The position numbers were made by a program, and so were the translations under genes. From the NCBI GenBank assembly GCA_017311185.1, contig JAESUZ010005523.1, positions 496,001 through 560,000 of the forward strand: a stretch of 64,000 nucleotides of DNA, in the 5' to 3' direction. Below are positions 63,387 through 64,000 of this stretch, piece by piece. The first letter of the stretch is position 1; the number at the start of each line of letters is the position of its first letter. The notes under the pieces are model-generated. The model was not told the DNA's origin and did no database searches. It worked only from the letters and a program-made list of their open reading frames with translations. The DNA is from Proteles cristata cristata. Taxonomy: Eukaryota > Chordata > Mammalia > Carnivora > Hyaenidae.

Positions 63387-63415
63387 GGAAACTAATTTGA
63401 CAATAAACTATTTGT

Positions 63416-63446
<31 letters not shown>

Positions 63447-63480
63447 AATATATGAACATATTTTGTTGCTAAAAAAAAAA
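63387..63480 (+). mobile_element. Minimal 5'-truncated L1 insertion with second poly-A
   Basis: Only the last 25-30 bp of L1 (GGAAACTAATTTGACAATAA then ACTATTTG) precede an A tract; about 45 bp of A-rich then non-L1 sequence and a second A tract follow. A perfect 17-bp TSD AGAAGTCCTTATGTATT brackets it at 63370-63386 and 63481-63497. Confidence 0.9.
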
Positions 63481-63497
63481 AGAAGTCCTTATGTATT

Positions 63498-63655
63498 CAT
63501 ATGTACTGATGAGAAGTATAATTCTTATCCCCGTTTTACAGCACATTCACTGAGGCCCAGAGAAACTGAATAATTTTCCCGTGGTCACACTGTTACAAGC
63601 CTGGATTGGAACTCAGGTGGTGGGACTCCAGAAGCCATACTCTTAACTGTTTCCT
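63498..63655 (+). mobile_element. MIR SINE, 3' part (split)
   Basis: 'CTTATCCCCGTTTTACAGCA', 'CACTGAGGCCCAGAGAAACT', 'GGTCACACTGTTACAAGCCT' and 'GGAACTCAGGTGGTGGGACT' complete the MIR begun at 63270. Confidence 0.9.
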
Positions 63656-64000
63656 CTCTACTGCCTCACATGAACAAGATTTTACAATGGATGTGATTAC
63701 ACAAACTGCTTTTCTCAGTAAAATGTCCTGAGTGGCATCCTAAATTGGGTCCCACAGGAAATAGGTGCTAAAGCAGAGATTTGTACACAGGAGAATTATG
63801 GAAAATTAAGGAAATAAGATTGAGCAGAGGGAAAAACCGGACCACAGTACAGTGTCAACACGGGCATTGGCTTGTTCTATGTGGCGGTTTGGGGTGGGGA
63901 CAGCCTTCCAGATTGAGGCACGGGGGCACTACATTTTGCCTCTGCCTTCGGGACACAACACTGTTTTTGATTTACTGTTCTGCCTCGAGATGGGAGGGCA

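Larger units (their letters stand above)
56262..64000. other. 5' intergenic flank of ERCC6
   Basis: No gene is supported here. The region holds seven CAN SINEs after the promoter-edge copy, an old L1, MIRs, an LTR-like remnant and short simple repeats. Stretches 58.65-60.65 kb and 60.9-61.36 kb show no recognisable repeat. Several ORFs of up to 119 codons have no recognisable protein features and are treated as chance. Confidence 0.7.

Overview
This window is nuclear DNA from a placental mammal, almost certainly a felid. It contains 29 copies of a tRNA-Lys-derived carnivore SINE (CAN SINE) whose body carries the felid-type 'GTGCTGACAGC..CAGAGCCTGGAGCC' segment. It also has recent carnivore L1 3' ends and the usual old mammalian repeats (MIR, L2, MER5A, MER20, MER3-like, old L1). 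No bacterial, viral or plasmid genes are present, and nearly all short ORFs are chance frames in introns.

One protein-coding gene is visible: ERCC6 (CSB, the Cockayne syndrome B SNF2-family ATPase of transcription-coupled repair), on the minus strand. Its CpG-island promoter and probable non-coding exon 1 lie at about 55.4-55.97 kb. Coding exons 2-10 follow leftwards at 50.4-50.8, 48.4-48.5, 45.1-45.2, 40.6-41.3, 23.7-23.9, 17.7-17.8, 10.5-10.6, 1.3-1.5 and 0.67-0.84 kb. Exons 11 onward lie beyond the left edge. The nine coding exons total 2142 nt and join in one intact frame of 714 codons: the N-terminal regulatory region, the acidic/basic linker and helicase motifs I, Ia, II and III. Recalled human numbering gives 723 codons for the same exons; the difference is +1 in exon 4, -9 in exon 5 and -1 in exon 6. 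I see no sign of a pseudogene.

Layout: 0-18.8 kb (exons 7-10, introns 7-9) has no CAN SINE, only old repeats and one recent truncated L1. From 18.8 to 55.4 kb (introns 1-6) SINEs are dense, often nested, dimeric or in inverted pairs. Intron 5 (16.7 kb) is where primates carry the domesticated piggyBac gene PGBD3; it is absent here, as expected outside simian primates. From about 56 to 64 kb lies the 5' intergenic flank of ERCC6, which is repeat-rich with no gene I can support.

The points most worth a second look are: loss of the SUMO-acceptor lysine corresponding to human CSB K205 (Q here), a GC-AG intron 7, a tiny L1 insertion with an apparent 3' transduction inside a MIR, inverted SINE pairs that could form intronic dsRNA, and an unexplained diverged duplicate in intron 5. 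I found no evidence of a previously undescribed biological system.
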